Part shown: positions 39,901 through 52,617 of the stretch, in pieces
How positions within the stretch are numbered: position 1 is the stretch's first letter
Layout: each line of letters starts with the position of its first letter
Assembly: GCA_025331565.1 (NCBI GenBank)
Contig: JAFREQ010000034.1
Location: 4,464,001 to 4,528,000, forward strand
Direction of reading: 5' to 3'
Length of the DNA stretch: 64,000 nucleotides
Origin: Holacanthus passer
Taxonomy: Eukaryota > Chordata > Actinopteri > Pomacanthidae
Notes under the pieces: model-generated
Told to the model about the DNA's origin: nothing
Seen by the model: only the letters and a program-made list of their open reading frames with translations
Databases searched by the model: none
Program-made: the position numbers and the translations under genes

Positions 39901-40962
39901 GAGGCTTTAGGCATGTCCCTATTTGAGTAAATAAACTGCAGCTACAAATGAAATTCAAGTGTCGGGGGGGGGGGGGCATGTCTTTGTTCTGATGAGGTAA
40001 TCCTTAAGAGACAGCAAGAGTCAAATCAAGCTGGACTCGCCAAACACTGAATCTGTCTCCTTTCTCATTCCTATTGCATTGTTTCATATAAAGCAGCATA
40101 AATCTGACAGGTGATATTTAAAAAAAAAAAAAAAAGACATTCACGACATAATTACTGTGTGAGTGTTTGGTATTTAAATTTTAACAGCTTTCAGTTGCAG
40201 CTTGGTGTTAATTTGAGACAATTTGCTGCTTAATTTCCTGTTTTCTGTAAGTGTGTGAACCGTGAAATATCAAATTATTTAGGCTGTGCTCCTTGATTTA
40301 CCTTTGTATGAATGTAGCACAACCAACTTGTTCACTGAGCACATCAATTAGCTTTAGGGCAATCAGATATGTGAGTTCGTATGTGTGCACCAGGTTTGTC
40401 TGGAGTTTCGGGTGCAGCTCTGTGGGAGGTGTCCTGTATAAACCGTAGCCTCTCGGCTCTGTCGGACGTCCTGGGAGCTCTGGCTGAGCAGAGACCACAC
40501 GTCCCCTACAGGAACAGCAAACTCACTCATCTGCTGCAGGATGCCATAGGTGACACACACGCACCCACACACACGCCATCTTTTTATGACCTATGACTCA
40601 CGCATCCCATGACTTCTTCCTCTGGGAAAAGACTCGTTCAGTCCCACAGCATCTGCATCCAGCTGAGAGATTCCACATGCACTTAAGTATTCTAACATAC
40701 ACACACTCAAAAATGAAACGGAAAAATAAAAGTGCAATGCATGTAATCAAATCTAATCTTTCCATTGTTGTTTAACATCTCTTCTTGTTCTTCTCCATCT
40801 TCTCCACCAGGTGGTGACGCCAAGCTGCTGGTGATGCTGTGCGTCTCTCCCACACAGCGCTTCATCACCGAGTCCCTGCAGTCTCTGGGCTTAGGCACGC
40901 GGGCCCGCCAGGTCCAGAAGGAGCTACCGCGAAGGAAGAACAACGCCCTCAAAGTTAAGTGA
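33948..40962 (+). CDS. kif25: kinesin family member 25 (C-terminal-motor kinesin-14)
   Basis: Fifteen coding exons join without a phase conflict: 33948-34016, 34163-34228, 35645-35767, 35867-36008, 37212-37315, 37420-37505, 37603-37642, 37735-37802, 37899-37973, 38137-38283, 38538-38714, 39273-39427, 39524-39769, 40394-40549, 40811-40962. The product is about 601 residues. A coiled-coil tail (1-168) precedes the kinesin-14 neck ELRGNIRVHCRVRP (from 169). The motor has P-loop GQTGSGKT (267-274), switch I DSSRSH (395-400), switch II DLAGSE (492-497) and VPYRNSKLTHLLQD. Human KIF25 matches closely (SLLDGYNVC, GIIP, VEVYNN, PTLVH, GGDAKLLV). A Ser/Pro-rich insert (about 455-480) sits before switch II. 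The expected activity is ATP-driven minus-end microtubule movement; human KIF25 is linked to preventing early centrosome separation. The start is the only ATG before the coiled coil, after a purine leader. Confidence 0.93.
35272..35505 (+). mobile_element. SINE-like element with tRNA-promoter-like head, in kif25 intron
   Basis: The head GTGCTCAGGAGGTAGAGCAG resembles a tRNA A box. It is followed by GCATGTCGAAGTGTCCTTGG, AATACTGAACCTCAAATGGC and TAAAGCACTTTGAGTGGTCG, the order of a very common teleost element. It lies in the intron before kif25 exon 3. Confidence 0.7.
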
Positions 40963-41740
40963 CGGGGGCAGAGAAGGAGATTTGATCCTCTGCAGATGCT
41001 GTGGCGACATTGATCCTTTCATCAGTCATGCCAACAGAACAGATTTGAGGGTACAAGATCCATACCTGCAAATTTGTTATTGTCTTTTTCAAAGACTGAC
41101 AATTTAAAGTTCACAGCCTTAAACAGTATGATAATATCTCACTGCGGTTATTACACCTGAGCTGATCAATGGTTTACTAGGTGCTAAGATCTTGTCTTTT
41201 AAACCCAAACCCTACAAATAGTAATAGTGTGATTTTTTTGTTACTCTTGGTAGTTACTTTAACTATGACATAGATTACTTTTCCCAGGATTTATTTAAGT
41301 AAATCTCTGTAGCATTAAATGTCTTAACAGGACTGTCTGAAGCTGCAAATACTCTTATGCTTGAATGTACAGTAAAACTTGTTATTGATAAATGATAAAA
41401 TGTAAATAACTGAAGTAGTTATTAATGACAATGAAATTACACAAAGGTTTGGTAGCATTTTTTTCCCCCACTTTATTTCCAATTTCATTAAACTGTAGAT
41501 GATGGCATTAGTCAACCTTCCTGTATTTGCAAAAGCTTTTCCGGCTTCTGCTGTAAATACGTTTCAGTACTTGCTCATGCATGCCTTCTCTCTTTTTTAG
41601 TGAGCTTTGGGTGCAGCTATGTTTCTACACATTTTAATGTATCCTGTAGCTGTAATCAACACCTTTCAAACGCCTTGATAGAATAGTTTCAGAAAATGCT
41701 GTCAGCTTAACTTTAAAATAAACAGATGATATGCAGATGT
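40963..41740 (+). other. kif25: kif25 3' UTR (probable)
   Basis: This noncoding sequence follows the TGA at 40960-40962. The best polyadenylation hexamer is AATAAA at 41717-41722, so the UTR is about 760-780 bases. Confidence 0.5.
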
Positions 41741-43964
41741 GTTTGTGTATTACTCTGTTCCAGGAAAAAATGTACTGGAAACTTACTCATTAGGTAATTA
41801 TAAAGCAGTCAATACATGGTGCAGCCCCCTCTGGTTTTCCAACGTCCCTTTAAAACAATACATGATTCATATAGAGTTTATTTCTCACAAAAAGCTTTCC
41901 ATAAAAACGTGCTCCACTGTGGGGAATTGTTCCCTTAAGCCGTCTGCTGCTGTGTAGATTACAGCAAAGACAAACGCATGCAATAGTTTAGCATTAGAGC
42001 AACATTATTTTCAACTTTTGTTTTACAGTGAATTATTTGGAGCAGCAGCAGGTGGAAAAATCTGCATGAGCATAATTCAAGTAGGGAGCCGTAAAAACTG
42101 ATTGTCCAATGTGGCAGAACTCATCAGCGTGATACTAAAATACACCAGCCGATGATTATTCGCAGAAGCTTTCTCAGGTCTGTTTACTGCAGTTTAATGT
42201 TGGAAGAAAACAAATCGGGCAGTTTTCTCCAAGGTGAAACAGTTGGACATCTTCCAAAGCATGAAAAGAATAACACATTGTATCTGGTAATTAAATCTCT
42301 TTTTCATCAGCTCCCCTTAGACACATTTTTAATAAGCCTCCTCCTACCGGCATGCTGCAAACTGCACGATGTATTGAAGTTATATATTCCATGCATTCCC
42401 ACAGCTGACGTGTTTTTGAGACGCAGATGTCAGGTGCCGCCCTGACATGAAAGCTGATAATTCCCACAGCGTCCTTTTGAAACTGCAGGCTTAGAGGATA
42501 CAGAGCGACAGGACAAAAAATAAAATTATAACGAGAACAATGTGATGATAAACCTGAAAAACTCCAAGAGCGTCCTCCTGTTCCGAGAGACGACAGACGG
42601 AAGAGAAGAGAGGTGAGAAGAGGAAAGAGCGTGAATGAGACAAGAGAGAAATGGGGATAGAAGAAGTGAAAGTGTGACGACACATGAAACTGTGAACTTG
42701 ATTTAACCTTCAGTCTTAATCTACGTGTGACAACCAGAATCTGCTGTGTCTGCCAGGATGGTTCTTCTATCCCACAGATTCAGACATGGATCATTTGGAG
42801 AAAAAACCTCAGATAAACTCCAGGTTCCTGTTCTTCATACATGGATAAGTGAGTAAGCTTGATATTGTGTCCCAGATATAAACTTTCACATACAAATGAC
42901 CAGTTTTCTTTAAAATATATTGAAAATGTGTTGACATGATTTTCAGATGAGAAACATGTATTATCACAATATAGCTTTCACAATAACAAATGAAATGCCT
43001 ATGCATGATAAAGTATACAATAAAATAGGAAGCGGGTTATATTTAGTTTGAGACTATGAGCAAAAAGACAGCCCTCAACGAACAGTTTCTGACTGTTAAA
43101 AGACAAATGGAGCCATAAAACAAGACAATTAACTATGACATTATAATTTGTCATTTGCACCCTGCATTTTATAAAACCTAATTGCATAAATACATAAATA
43201 CAGACAGGACTTCAATCATGGCTAAACTACTCCATGCTAATCTGCTCATCCAGATAAATGTATCCTCTGAGTTCTCATCAGCTAACTTTGTTCTTTAAGT
43301 GCAGTTTGAGGTTATATTTGTTCATCTTGGATGGAAGAGTCAGCTCTTATTTTGAAATAAAGGCAACAAGAGCAGACAGTGTAAACCACGATCAGCTCTC
43401 ATAGGAGTGCTGATCATATGATTGCTCTCACACTTGCATATCCCTCTTTCGCAGGCCATTTCTATCATGTCTATCTCTTCATCATCAACTATCCAACAAG
43501 GGCAAAAATGCCAAGAAATAATTCATCAAGAAAAACTAAAACTGAAGAACCACTTTAAACATTCTGACTGAAATGAAACCTTTCACATAAAAATGTCAGG
43601 AAGCCAACTTCCTTAGACTCAAACTGATCAGTAATAATTTGTTTCAACTGCAACTTTTTTTTGTAGCTTTTTATCATTGTAGATATTCAATTACTGTGAA
43701 AATTAAATTATGGCAATTACACGTTTTTTTGTTAATTTCTCAATAATTAACACACAATCATCTAATATAATTTTGTCAACATGATTTTGCCCATAATGAA
43801 AGGAGTCATTGAAAAAATTGATTTCATGTTTGGGGTTCACCTTGAAAACTCTTGATCATGATCGAAACTGTGTACAGGGTTTGGAGGCTGACTTGTTGCT
43901 CAGTTATCCACCTATGAAAAACGGGGCTCAACAACAACAACAAACCCGTAAAATTTAGGGCGGA
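41741..43964. other. kif25-wasf1 intergenic (tail-to-tail)
   Basis: The two genes converge here. I see no exon, microsatellite or repeat I can name; the sequence is AT-rich with short runs. Confidence 0.55.
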
Positions 43965-45568
43965 AACATAACATTAGATTTTTATTAATTCAAGCAAACT
44001 GTTACAGTCAACAGTTACATAAGTTACATGGTATACAGTATTGATCTAATCTTTTTCTTTTTTAAACCAGGGTTTCTGTCCCTCCGTCCCTTCCCCCCCG
44101 AACATAGAAACAGCAAATCCATACAAGCGCAGGCAAGTAAGTAGTAACAGCACAATACATTCATCAACTCAACGATACGTTTTGTACGAACAATAAGGCA
44201 AGTAGAAGAAAGAACAAACAAACAAACGGAAAAGGATGGCAGACATTTTCTTCGAAATGAGCCAAAACAAGGCATAATGTATTCTTCTCTTTCAGGCCCG
44301 AAAAGGCGATATCACGCAAAGTGTTTTCTTTTTGAACAACAGTTGCTGCTGCAGAACAGAACGAGGTAAGGCTTCTCGTTAGCGGGCAGGTACACGGTAA
44401 AGGGGGATCTGAGGGAAGAGCTGCCTTCAGTGGTGTTGAGTGGTTTGTACCTGGTCGTGGTCAGACTCATTATAATGGGAACCGTCTCAAAAATCAAAGT
44501 TTCCCTCGGCACACTGAATATTCATTGGGGACAATAAAGAGAGGCAGGAAATCTGATGTACGTCTACAGCATCTCATCACTTCCAGTGTCCGTTTCTATG
44601 GCAGAGAACTTGAGAAAAGGATGTGAGCTCAGTATACTAAAAACCAATGGCTCAGTGTTTCTCTTTGACATTGATGTCAACGTGAGCATATGTGGCTCCT
44701 TCAGAACCTGGACAGACAAAAAAAAAAAGCTCAATCTCTTGGCATACATTTCCCTGGGCTAAAAGTTAGATGTAAGTGGATGGATATGCACACGTGTGGC
44801 CATATGCTTCCCCTTCTTCATTTTCAACCATACATCAATCGTCACATAACATAACACAATCTTCAGCTTGTTCTAAGTGGTAAAGTCAGTCCTGATAACA
44901 AGAGAGAAAACAAAAGATAACCCAGCTGGTGTTCACACTGAGTGACTGTTCATGTAGTGGTCAGTATCAGCAATGACTGGCCCGTTTAAAAACCGCAAAT
45001 ATTTCATCAGAAAAAGGTAAATAAAAGACGATAAAATAAATCAGCATTCATTCAATGCCGTGTTCGGCCACCAGGTGGCAAAACAATGCTGGAAAACTAA
45101 GGATAAATGCAACATGCCTTCATTTTTCCTTTTCTATTTTCTTTTGTTTTTTTTACATCGACGGACAGATAAGAAACAAAAACAAGTGGTTCTTCAAAAA
45201 AGTTATTTTCATGTATAACAAGAGTAAACATGGGGGATTTCATCACAAGAAATCCAGCAGAAACAAGGTCGTGTGGTAGTGCAGAAAAGAATGAATGCAA
45301 AAACTTCTCTTGGAGACACTAAAGAGACAGACGAGGACGACGTGGAGATTCCCCTCCGAACACAAACCACAACGAGACAGAGATATGACAAGATAAAAAA
45401 GCTCGACAGAGGAAAAGTGGGCAACAATGATGTTTCTCTCCAGAGTAGAAAGGACTCTGATGGCGAGGTGTGGAGTGCAGGGTTGGTTGGGGGGGGGGGG
45501 CACCTGAACAAGTTCGTCCTCTGCCGCCAACACTGCTTTTTTTTTTCTCCCTATCCCTCAGATCATCA
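43965..45568 (-). other. wasf1: wasf1 3' UTR (probable)
   Basis: This region is downstream of the wasf1 stop on the minus strand. AATAAA on the minus strand (43981-43986) is a plausible polyadenylation signal, giving a UTR of about 1.6 kb. Open frames here do not look coding. Confidence 0.45.
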
Positions 45569-45726
45569 TCACTCCATCCAGTCTCCTTCGTCGAACTCGG
45601 ACTCGTCCTCTGAGTCGGAGTACTCCACAGCGATGCGGCGGGACAGGATGGTGGCCACGTCATTGCCAACACGCTCGTGCTTAGCCTCTTGCTCTCGCTG
45701 CTCCTCCACTTTCCGCAGCTGTATGC
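45569..45726 (-). CDS. wasf1: wasf1 last coding exon: end of WH2, central and acidic (VCA) region
   Basis: This exon has 158 bases: two complete the split glycine codon, then 51 residues and a stop. It holds IQLRKVEEQREQEAKHERVG, the central helix ATILSRRIAVEYSD and the acidic end with the Arp2/3-binding tryptophan (EGDWME). The tail is two residues past the tryptophan, as in human WASF1 (DWLE). Confidence 0.95.
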
Positions 45727-48700
45727 CTGGAGTGGAGGCAGGGAAAGAGAGTTTATGAGGATGGAATGTGAGGTCTTCAGATTCATTGTTTTGTCTGCCA
45801 GCAGTCCAAAACCCAAAGACATTCAATTTACTATTGCAGACAATTAAAATCAGCAAGTATTTAATATTTATTTGCTTAGAAATGACTTTTTCTTTGGATG
45901 ATTAATTAAACACTTTTGCTGATTATCTGTCCCTCAACCAATGTCAGCAACCAATTGTCAGCTTTAACTTGATCTGATATATTTCTTAAATACATTTTGG
46001 CATCTGAAAAGCACTCAGGGAATCAAGAACAAAATAAACACTTTGAGCATGTACTTTTTTTCACACATGACCCACCTTTTCTGATGGCTTCCAACAGGAC
46101 ACTGCGTGCGTCGCTGATGGGTGGCAGATTGGCTGGATGGTGCCTCTTGGACCCCACATCGTGGATGGTGTGCGGCGGCGGGGAGGCCATGGCTCCTGCT
46201 GAGGGGAAGGCCGGCACAGGTGGCGGGCCTGACAGACAGGGCGAGGAGCTCCGAGCTCCGGGGAGGGGCAGAGGAGGAGGCGGCGGGGGAGGAGGCAGAA
46301 TGGTGCCGTCCGACTGGGTCCCAGAGCCCATGGGTTGGCCCCTGTCCAGGACCTGTTGGAGACGGGCCGGGGAGGAGGAGTGGAGGGGAGGCGCCACGGG
46401 TGGAGGGGCCGGGTGGAGCACCCCGGGGCGATCTGGAGAGGAGCAGGGGGAGGCGGGATGGCTGGGAGTTGCTGCTGGATCGGTAGAGGGGGAATGGGAG
46501 GAGGAGGGGTGCCCCGCAGGCCCGTGGAGGGTAACGGGGGAGGTGGAGGGGGAAGAGGGGGAGGCGGTGGAGGAGGAGTGTTGGAGTTGAGGCCCGCTGT
46601 CCGGGCTGGAGACTGGGGTCTGCTGTCTGAAAAACCCGAACTGGAACTGAAGGGAAGAAGAGAAGGAAAGAAAAGCAGGTCAGGACTTGGTGAAATGATT
46701 TTTCAGTGGAACAGGGTGCAGCAGGTCATCAGGCTCAGCTGTAGCCCACCTTAAATTTCATGTTTAGATTTTTTCGATGGAGAAGTGATGCCCCTGCGGG
46801 GGTCCTTAACTCTGCCACCAGCCCTAACAAACTACTGGAAGTCACAGCATGAATGTTAGTGGACCAAATTAGAGGGTAAAGGACGCTGCATGTCAGAGAG
46901 GAGAACTGGAAAAACGGAGCCTCTAGATCTTACTCTTACTCGTACATTAAAGACATAACGTTATCAGCATCGGCCATTAACTGATGCTGAAGCTGTGTGG
47001 GTGGATGGAGCCGCTAACCAGGACATTGCAACACAAAGACCGACACAATCAATTCTGTTCCTGCAGAGAAAATTGCTGCAGACAAAAAAGCAAAGCGAGA
47101 GGAAGAAGGGGGAGGAAAATAATGTGTCGAGTATTTCCTCCAAGCCTGCTTAAGACTGTGTCTGTACCAATATCTGCTCTAATGTGCTGCATTAAATGTG
47201 GGGAGGGGGTAAAGTGAGAAAATGAGATATGGAACACCATGGAGCAAGAAACAGCAAAACACCGGCAGCAAAGGTCAGGAAAAGACTGAAAAGTAGAAGT
47301 AAATAAAAACAGACGGACTAAGATGGAGATGGAAAGAGTCTGTGAGTAAAAGGAGATAGCTGCAAGGACTTCTGCTAAAATCAATGAGATATTTCTCTGG
47401 TGCTGCAGGCACAGCCTTAATCATTCCCTCTGATCTCTCCATCCCTTCAAACAGTGACATATGCGGCAAAAGTGTGCAGCAGAAAAACAACCTGTAATAC
47501 GCTCAGTGGCCTTAACACATTATTGATCCTGCCCTTCTCTGAGCCTTTTTTTTTTTCTTAGTCTTTAGTCCACAAAACCTCCATCTATCCATCCATCTAG
47601 CACTCCACCCATCCCTTCTTCTGTGGAGTTTTTCTGCCAACAAACACAGAGTGAAAAATCCTCTCAAACAGAATAAATACAAAAAAAGAAAAGTAATGGA
47701 ATGTCATTCGCTACGACCAATTGATCCTTAAGAAGAAGAAGAAGAAAAGGAAAAACAAACAAGCCAAAAGAGATGTGGATGGGATGAGTGCTGCTTCTGA
47801 ATCAGACACAAGGTGAAACAGCAATTACAAATAATTCTTCACACTCGAATCTGCTCAAAGCATGAGATGAGCAGGATTAACGTTTGCAGGCAGGTAAGTT
47901 GGAAATCAGAGCTACAGTAACTTTCTTAGCACCTCTTATTAAAACTTTTACTTTTAAAGGAGACATAACACTGAGGTGGTGCGTTGTCACCTGTCCCACC
48001 TGATCACAGAGGGTGGCTTGATCTCTCCCAGTGGGTGCATGAGAGGTGGAGGCGGTGGAGGGTCGTGGGGCCGCGAATACATTCTGTCCCCGGTACGGTT
48101 CAGCAGCTCGTTCATCTGGCTGTAGGGCAGCGCCGCCAGCGAGAAGGGCCCGTCCAAATGTTCCATGTACAAGGGAGCCCTGAGCAGAGAGATATGGTTT
48201 CATTTCCTCACTGTGCTTCGTTCCCCTTTGAATCTCCCTCGCTCGTTTTTTGTTTTTAATTAGCGGCTCTTATCTAGTTCATGCCACATACACAATGAAA
48301 GTGCCAAAAAAATCCTGCACACTGTTGATATTTTCTACACGTTCATCATGAATTTTACCTGATGACGGTCTGAGTGATTGACAGCACCCAGACTTTTTAA
48401 TCCAACACAAGTCAGTAAGAAGAGCACATCCACCTAAAAGAATTAATTTCCCCCCATAAGCTTCCTGGATTCATTTGAATCATGTTTAGAGGCTCGATGA
48501 CGTCGAACATCCAGCATTTCACAAGAAAACAAAGATGTGAGAAAATAAAAAGATGAATATGACTTTGTGAAGCAGAGCTGTGTTTTGTCTTCTTTCTTAT
48601 CCTGAAAAATTATCTTACAGGGTGAAGATAATTTCCCCCCAGGTTGGAAACTATTACACAGCAATGCTGATAATGTATCTACAAGGTCATGAATGTAAGT

Positions 48701-51700
48701 ATTCTTTGCCATCATGTGGTGCACACAGACTACAATCGTCTACCTTCAAATTAAGTAAAGGCAACCATCTTCACAGGAAGCAGACAAACCAATCCTGTAT
48801 TCATGAAGCTGTTAAAAATCAACTGTGCTAAGTTAGAGTAAAACTAAAAATAGTCCTAAATCAGAGCTGGGAGATGGGGGGCAATTAGGAAACATAAATC
48901 TTGAAACTTGTTCAAGCTTGTTGAAGTTCTTTTTTGGGAGCGAATGTCATTTTACATCACTTTGAAGTGAAGAGGTGACATCAAGTTTTTCTTAGTGAGT
49001 GTATGGAGCCGGCATCTGATCTGGCAGCACAGGGAAAAATGAAATGAAACAGAACAGCTACAGAAAGTAGCATCATATGTGGCTGTATCACACAAATCAA
49101 GGCCAAAAACTCTTCTTCTGCAGTGGATTAAGTAGCTCAAAGACGATTAGAGTTAATCTGCTTCTTTTGAAATATCTTGCACCCGTTTTTGTTATTTATA
49201 AGAAAAATGGGATTCAGCTATGAAAATAATTCAGATGATGTTTTTGGGTTTCTCTCATGTTTTTGGCCAGTGTGTCCATCACAGACACTGCGGCTATTTG
49301 GTCATCACTTAACATGCAGTCACAAGCACCTACATGTGCTGACACTGTGCTATCAATGTATTGAACTCCTTCCTCATCAATGCTTGGATTTCATGCCAGA
49401 TATTCATGCCACCAAGAAAACCACCAATTTGCATAAAATCTTTTCTTATTAATCACACTGACTGGCGGTGAAATGATTGAGCGTGAGTGGCATTTGGAGC
49501 TTTGAGGCACGAAAAATGCAATCACGACTGTGAGGAACCATAATCGTCGCCGCTGTGGCTGAATTGCAAGAACTTGTTCTCTGAGGAGTGGGCGCCGTTT
49601 ATTTTTGTAGATGGAGTGATTACGTCCTGCTGACAAATCAGCGTTTATCCAATCAGAATTAGAAGTTCCGACATTCTCTGTTAACAGGATGTAAGAGCGT
49701 GTTAGTCCCATCATTTGGCACCTGTTGGTAAGTGCTAACAGGCCAAGTTGCACTATTAAAACCTAGTGGAGCCTGAATGTTTTTCTCTGAGAACTTTGGC
49801 CTAGTTACAACCAATTGTCCAAACTCTGGGATGCTTGACGAGTGCTGGACAGCCACATACCTGTTTTCGTGGTAGCCTGCAGATCCGTTGGCCTCTCTGT
49901 GTTTGTCGTCTGGTATGTCTTGGGCGAGCTCTGCACCCAGCGCCAGTTTCTGCCACTCCTTTTTCCGATCGTGAGGCGCCCGCGGTACCTTCTCCGGCTC
50001 CTGCGGACGGTCGATGGCCTTCAGCTTTGGTGGAGGGGATGGGGGGGCGGAAATGGGATGATGATGAAGTGGGAAGAAACCGTTTGAGGGAAGAGGCAGA
50101 CGTGGGAGAGGGTGAGAATCAAATGGACGATGGTTTGTGGATGGGGGAAAAAGAAAACGGTGAAATGAGATGAGAGGGACAGAGGAGGAGAGAAAGGACA
50201 ACAGATTAGCTGCTGTTAAATATCAATCCAATCTGTCATAAGACAAAACAGTAACTGCCTGTTGCACATTATAACAACAGGCAAAGGTGAGATTTGCAAG
50301 TAAAATGAATGTAAAAGAAGCATTTGACTGACACACACACACACACACAATTAGATCCAAATTTTAAACATGGATCTACGTTGCCCCCTCTGGTCTTTAA
50401 CACCCTCTTTATTTAACTGTGCACTTTTCACATAAACATTCACATTCTGTAGCAAAGCCTCCCTCATAAGCAATTCACCTTTTTACATAGCAGCTACTGT
50501 CAAAGCATTTCTATCCGTCTTAAACTAGGTGATGACTTTTCAAAACAGACAGTGCAGTGAATTAACTCTGAGGAGACAAATCACACAGACGTTGAAGTAA
50601 ATGCTGTCGTACAAGCTTGGAAAACAGGGAGTGCTCGTCAACTGACTTGGACCAAATCAAATTATCATATGTGTTTTTACTGAAGCACTGACTTCAGAAA
50701 GTGGCAAATAAAATGACAATTTGAAAGTTTTTACATATTCACTCAGCAGCATTCCCTGCCTCCCAGACTTCAACATGACTGACTTTCAAAACACACACAC
50801 AAACACACACACACACACGGTTGTAAAGAAACTGAGCAGCGAGCTGCTGTAGCAGAAATCACACACAGTGTTTTGAAATAATCGCTGTATTTTCACATAC
50901 CTGCCCTGGAAGGTCTAAGTACCTATAGACCTGATCATACATGCGGGGGTCCTGCAACTATAAGAACAAAAACAAAAAAACCACAAGAGAAGCACCGGGG
51001 GTGAGGGGAGGAGGGTTGAAAAAAATCAACACGGCACAGGATTGAGCACAACACCGCTGCACACAGTCAACGGGGACAAAAACAGAGTGGGCGGTGAGAG
51101 AAGGTGGGGACAAAAGGGAAAGAGGGGAAAAGAAAAGTGCTGTTAAACAGAAAATGACAACACGCACAGCTCGGGGGACGTCACAATGCAGGTAGGACGC
51201 AGCGGCAACACACAGTCCGGTGCAAACACACACAAACACACACAGGCTGGGGAAATAACAGAGCCGAGCTTCAGCGCAAAACAGAAAGAAGGTAGAAAGA
51301 GAGAGATCTCGCTGGAATGGGAGGACAAACTACAAAAGGTGTGACTCTACATGTGGGGAAAGAAAACTCTGAAAACCGACAAACAACAGCTCGCACACAC
51401 ACCGAAGAATGGCATGCAACACACAAACACACATGCTCGAGTCAACTCAGAATAATACACACACAGGTTTAAGCACAAGAACACTAACATGAAGAAGGGA
51501 GCATTTCACAGTTCAGCTAATTCACTGATTTGCATAACAGCACCTACTCAATCAGTTCAGTTATCCTCAGCCACTTTATGCATTCATATTAGAAAGTAGA
51601 TTTCAATCTTGACATGAATAATTCTATCAAAAACACATTTTCTACCTCTACAGGCAAGTATTTGTAAGCTGCTGTTAATCGATATTTTTCCTAGTGTCAA

Positions 51701-52585
51701 CAAATCCAATGAAAAGACTAAAATCAGGACTAAGCAGCATCTTTGTTGGGGACTATTTTCAGCTGCGGATTAACGAATCAGAATGAAAACATCCACAGGG
51801 CGTTGGTGTAGGTGCGTTGTTTAAGGTAACAGCGAGACAAATGCGATCCAGGAAGTCAAGTTGGAACAAGCTAAAGGTTTATCAGACAGCCGAATACTGA
51901 AGAACAGTTTTACAACTCTGGAAAGTTATCAAGGCGGCAAATACTTTATCTTTCGTCACTGTGATTGCGAGCTTCACTGTAGGAATAGTTCTTTCCAGCA
52001 CGGCTCAAGTCGGTCTGCGCAGTGAGTATTTACAGGACGGTGTATGTGGGATCGATTTAAAATAAACTAGTGCCAATGATTGTTGTAATGAAATGAATAA
52101 ACGTGCACGCTCTGTATCATTGATGTTCTGTATCAGAGTGGATCAATTCATTGTTGGTTTTGTTCTTTTCATGGCATTTGTTGACAATAAGAATAATAAA
52201 GAATATTCTAATCATTCAAGTGTAGGTGATTATAAAAGCAGGTATTAAGCAAGCCGCAGTACAGTATGAATGAAACTAAACACATTTCACAGACATAACT
52301 TTTCCCCCGTTGGCTTTCTAGCTACTGAGGAAACAATTATTGCAATCCTATTTCTTGTAGTAGTAATACACAGTTTGTTTGTGAATGTTTGTGTGTGTGT
52401 GTGTGTGTGTTTGGTGCTGTGTCATTTCCCCTAGAAACGTTTCTAGGCAAGGTAAAGAAAAGGCCTCTGAAACATAATTTCCAGCCTGCGACAATGGGAC
52501 TGCATTAAAGCCAAAACTAATCGATTTCTTTTATGTCACTTAGATCCTCCAGGGTGACCTATCCTGTTTATTTAATAACTCTGTG

Positions 52586-52617
<32 letters not shown>

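Noticed and set aside
45997..46754. Long Gly/Arg-rich open frames on the plus strand
   Set aside because: They are antisense to the proline-rich exon of wasf1, whose own frame matches a known protein.
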